Part shown: one piece after another, positions 62,524-64,000 of the stretch
How positions within the stretch are numbered: position 1 is the stretch's first letter
Layout: every line of letters begins with the position of its first letter
Source: Pyrenophora tritici-repentis
Lineage: Eukaryota; Ascomycota; Dothideomycetes; Pleosporales; Pleosporaceae
Assembly: GCF_003171515.1 (NCBI RefSeq)
Contig: NC_089394.1
Coordinates: 124,001-188,000, forward strand
Direction of reading: 5' to 3'
Length of the DNA stretch: 64,000 nucleotides
Position numbers and translations under genes: made by a program
Notes under the pieces: generated by a model
The model's database searches: none
Told to the model about the DNA's origin: nothing
Seen by the model: only the letters and a program-made list of their open reading frames with translations

Positions 62524-62682
62524 ATCAATCTAACTAATCAAATCAATCAATCTGACCTTCGCAAGTTGATTTGATTAGCTATTTTGAAAAGCTTAGATTG
62601 AGTTGATTGAGTTGGTAAAAACTCCAAATGACCAATCAAATCAATCAATCTGACCAATCTGGATTGATTGTTGCGGAGTCTG
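62524..62682. mobile_element. Partial MITE of the CAGACTCCGC family
   Basis: The right end, ATTGATTGTTGCGGAGTCTG, is complete at 62682. The left terminus is missing. Inside, AATCAAATCAATCAATCTGACC occurs twice (about 62536 and 62635). It abuts the LINE remnant directly. Confidence 0.65.
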
Positions 62683-63313
62683 GCGGAACCGCCCCTACCT
62701 CCTCCCAATGGGCGTTCCTCCAAATCCATAGAGCTATGGAGGCCTACAACGTGAAAACGCGGTGGGCGCCAGGACACATGAAGATTGTTGGAAACGAACT
62801 CGCCGACCAGCTGGCTGACAACGAGGCCAAAGACCCGCACCAGCCATACGGCATGGCCGCCTCCCCCACAAGATCTGGTATACGAACAGTAGGCCGCCGC
62901 CTCCTCGAACATACAAGGGACACTTGGTGGAAGGATAAGAGTAGTAGGCTATCAGCATAGTACACGCAATGGCAGCTGCTATACGATACTAGGCGCACGC
63001 CCGCAGCGCTATGGCTACCCTAAAGGATACTCGCGAAAGTCCTTATGATACGCTCAACGCATGGCGACTTTGAATGGTACCACCGAAAATTCAACCACGA
63101 GGATACCTCGAAATGCCTATGCGGCAGGCCCAAGACGCCAGAACACCTAGTGTTCTGCAAGAGAGCCACAACACACTTCAAGAAGTGGCCTCTACGCCCC
63201 ATCGTGCCCCCTCGCACAAGACAGGAAGGCCTAGCGTACCTCGCGCAATTAATAGACCAGCCACAAGAGTTCGAGACCTTCGTGAAGGTAACGAACTCCT
63301 TCTATAACGAGTG
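62683..63313 (+). pseudogene. LINE (non-LTR retrotransposon) RNase H / C-terminal remnant
   Basis: Plus-strand translation gives an RNase H C-terminus (VKTRWAPGHMKIVGNELADQ), then after stop codons at 62957-63030 a further conserved block (HGDFEWYHRKFNHEDTSKCL, CGRPKTPEHLVFCKR) containing the C-x-C...H...C zinc-like element of Tad1/I-type LINE ORF2 proteins. The frame ends at a TGA at 63314. The reverse transcriptase and endonuclease parts are absent. This fits a 5'-truncated LINE into which a MITE also inserted. Confidence 0.75.
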
Positions 63314-64000
63314 ATTTCTATTTTTGAATTTCACAAAGACCCGCTGAATTCCTTGGCATTATTCAGTGTAGGATTCGCGGCAAAACGCCGCATAGATGCC
63401 ACAACCCACACGCTCTCTTTTAAAACTTTCATTGTATCTTAAATTGCCTCTTGTTACTTTTTCGTTTCTCTCTCTAAAAAGCAGTTATTGTACTGCATCG
63501 ATCAAAGGCGCAAGCCACGAAATACTAGAATATTGTAGGAAAACGGCTTCAAATGGCGGGAGTCCTTTTCACGAATATGTATATAGGCAGGACATCATTC
63601 CCCTTAGATACAAAACACCTAGGAATAGGTTCCACGAGGCAAGTGCGACAGCACTATAAGACCACGGCGGGACCCGCCCAAATACCCTATGGGAGGTTAC
63701 AGATAGGGCGTTAAACCACAATCAACATCAACATCAACAACCAAAGCTCACATCACGTGGCCGCAACGTCAACCTCCTATTAAAATATAGATAGTACAAG
63801 TTGATCGCAAGCATCTAATTACTCCCCCTCTATAAATTCTTATAATAACAGCTTATATACGTGGCTTAATAGCTTCATTTTTGAAGTAGTGGATATGGTG
63901 TTCCCCACGCATCACGCGAATCCGCGCATCACGCGCACGGACACGTTAACCGTCATGTTATGCGCAGTCATTTTGCCGCATAGCAACGCTCACGTCAGCG
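63314..64000. other. No gene recognised to the window end
   Basis: Short frames only. It may include the LINE 3' untranslated region. The last ~100 bp contain CGCATCACGCG-like words. Nothing further can be supported. Confidence 0.35.

Noticed and set aside
1..64000. tRNA, rRNA or snRNA genes
   Set aside because: No A/B-box pairs with cloverleaf potential and no rRNA-like sequence were noticed by eye. A tRNAscan or covariance-model search would be needed to exclude them.

Overview
This window looks like nuclear DNA of a filamentous ascomycete, most likely a Pleosporales-type dothideomycete (inference). The signs are ~50-nt spliceosomal introns with CTAAC/CTGAC branch points, fungal versions of housekeeping genes, Kex2-type secreted precursors, HR-PKS remnants, and transposons in which Trp and Gln codons have become TAG, the mark of RIP-like C-to-T mutation. 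It is a two-compartment window: a gene-dense core at about 23.5-46.4 kb between two transposon-rich flanks.

Left flank (1-23.4 kb). A polyketide synthase remnant is broken by a 162-bp hAT MITE and truncated by a decayed hAT element. Next comes a pogo-like transposase tail into which a 3.4-kb Tc1-like element has jumped. That element has 78-bp inverted repeats and carries a transposase plus a second, unrecognised ORF. Then follow an F-box-like gene, a RIP-mutated hAT copy, a 10-cysteine secreted protein (14.6 kb), a large Kex2-processed repeat precursor (17.1-19.4 kb, two 1-nt frameshifts), an MmgE/PrpD gene decayed only in its 3' part, and a non-autonomous LTR element with identical 137-bp LTRs.

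Core (23.5-46.4 kb). One unrecognised gene is followed by UTP7 and TSR1 (both small-subunit ribosome biogenesis), a Stc1-domain protein, RAD7 (nucleotide-excision repair; its start codon is split by an intron), YIF1 (ER-Golgi), SRP101 (SRP receptor alpha), a DUF221/CSC1-type channel and a long acidic repeat protein. Exon structures were worked out from splice signals and reading frame.

Right flank (46.4-64 kb). About 2.7 kb has no recognised gene. Then a RIP-degraded gene is interrupted by the most unusual object here: a 2,595-bp hAT-type element (50339-52933) with a perfect 8-bp target duplication. It encodes, divergently, a complete intron-containing histone H3 variant (158 aa) and a protein that keeps only the hAT dimerisation domain. 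Three of the four introns of these two genes are recognisably related to each other. Further right are a solo LTR, an intact 892-aa hAT transposase, a MITE with target duplication, a three-exon 8-cysteine secreted protein, a truncated pogo-like transposase joined through a MITE to a truncated hAT transposase, and a LINE RNase H remnant.

I saw no rRNA, tRNA or CRISPR array. Domain calls rest on motifs read by eye; no database search was run.
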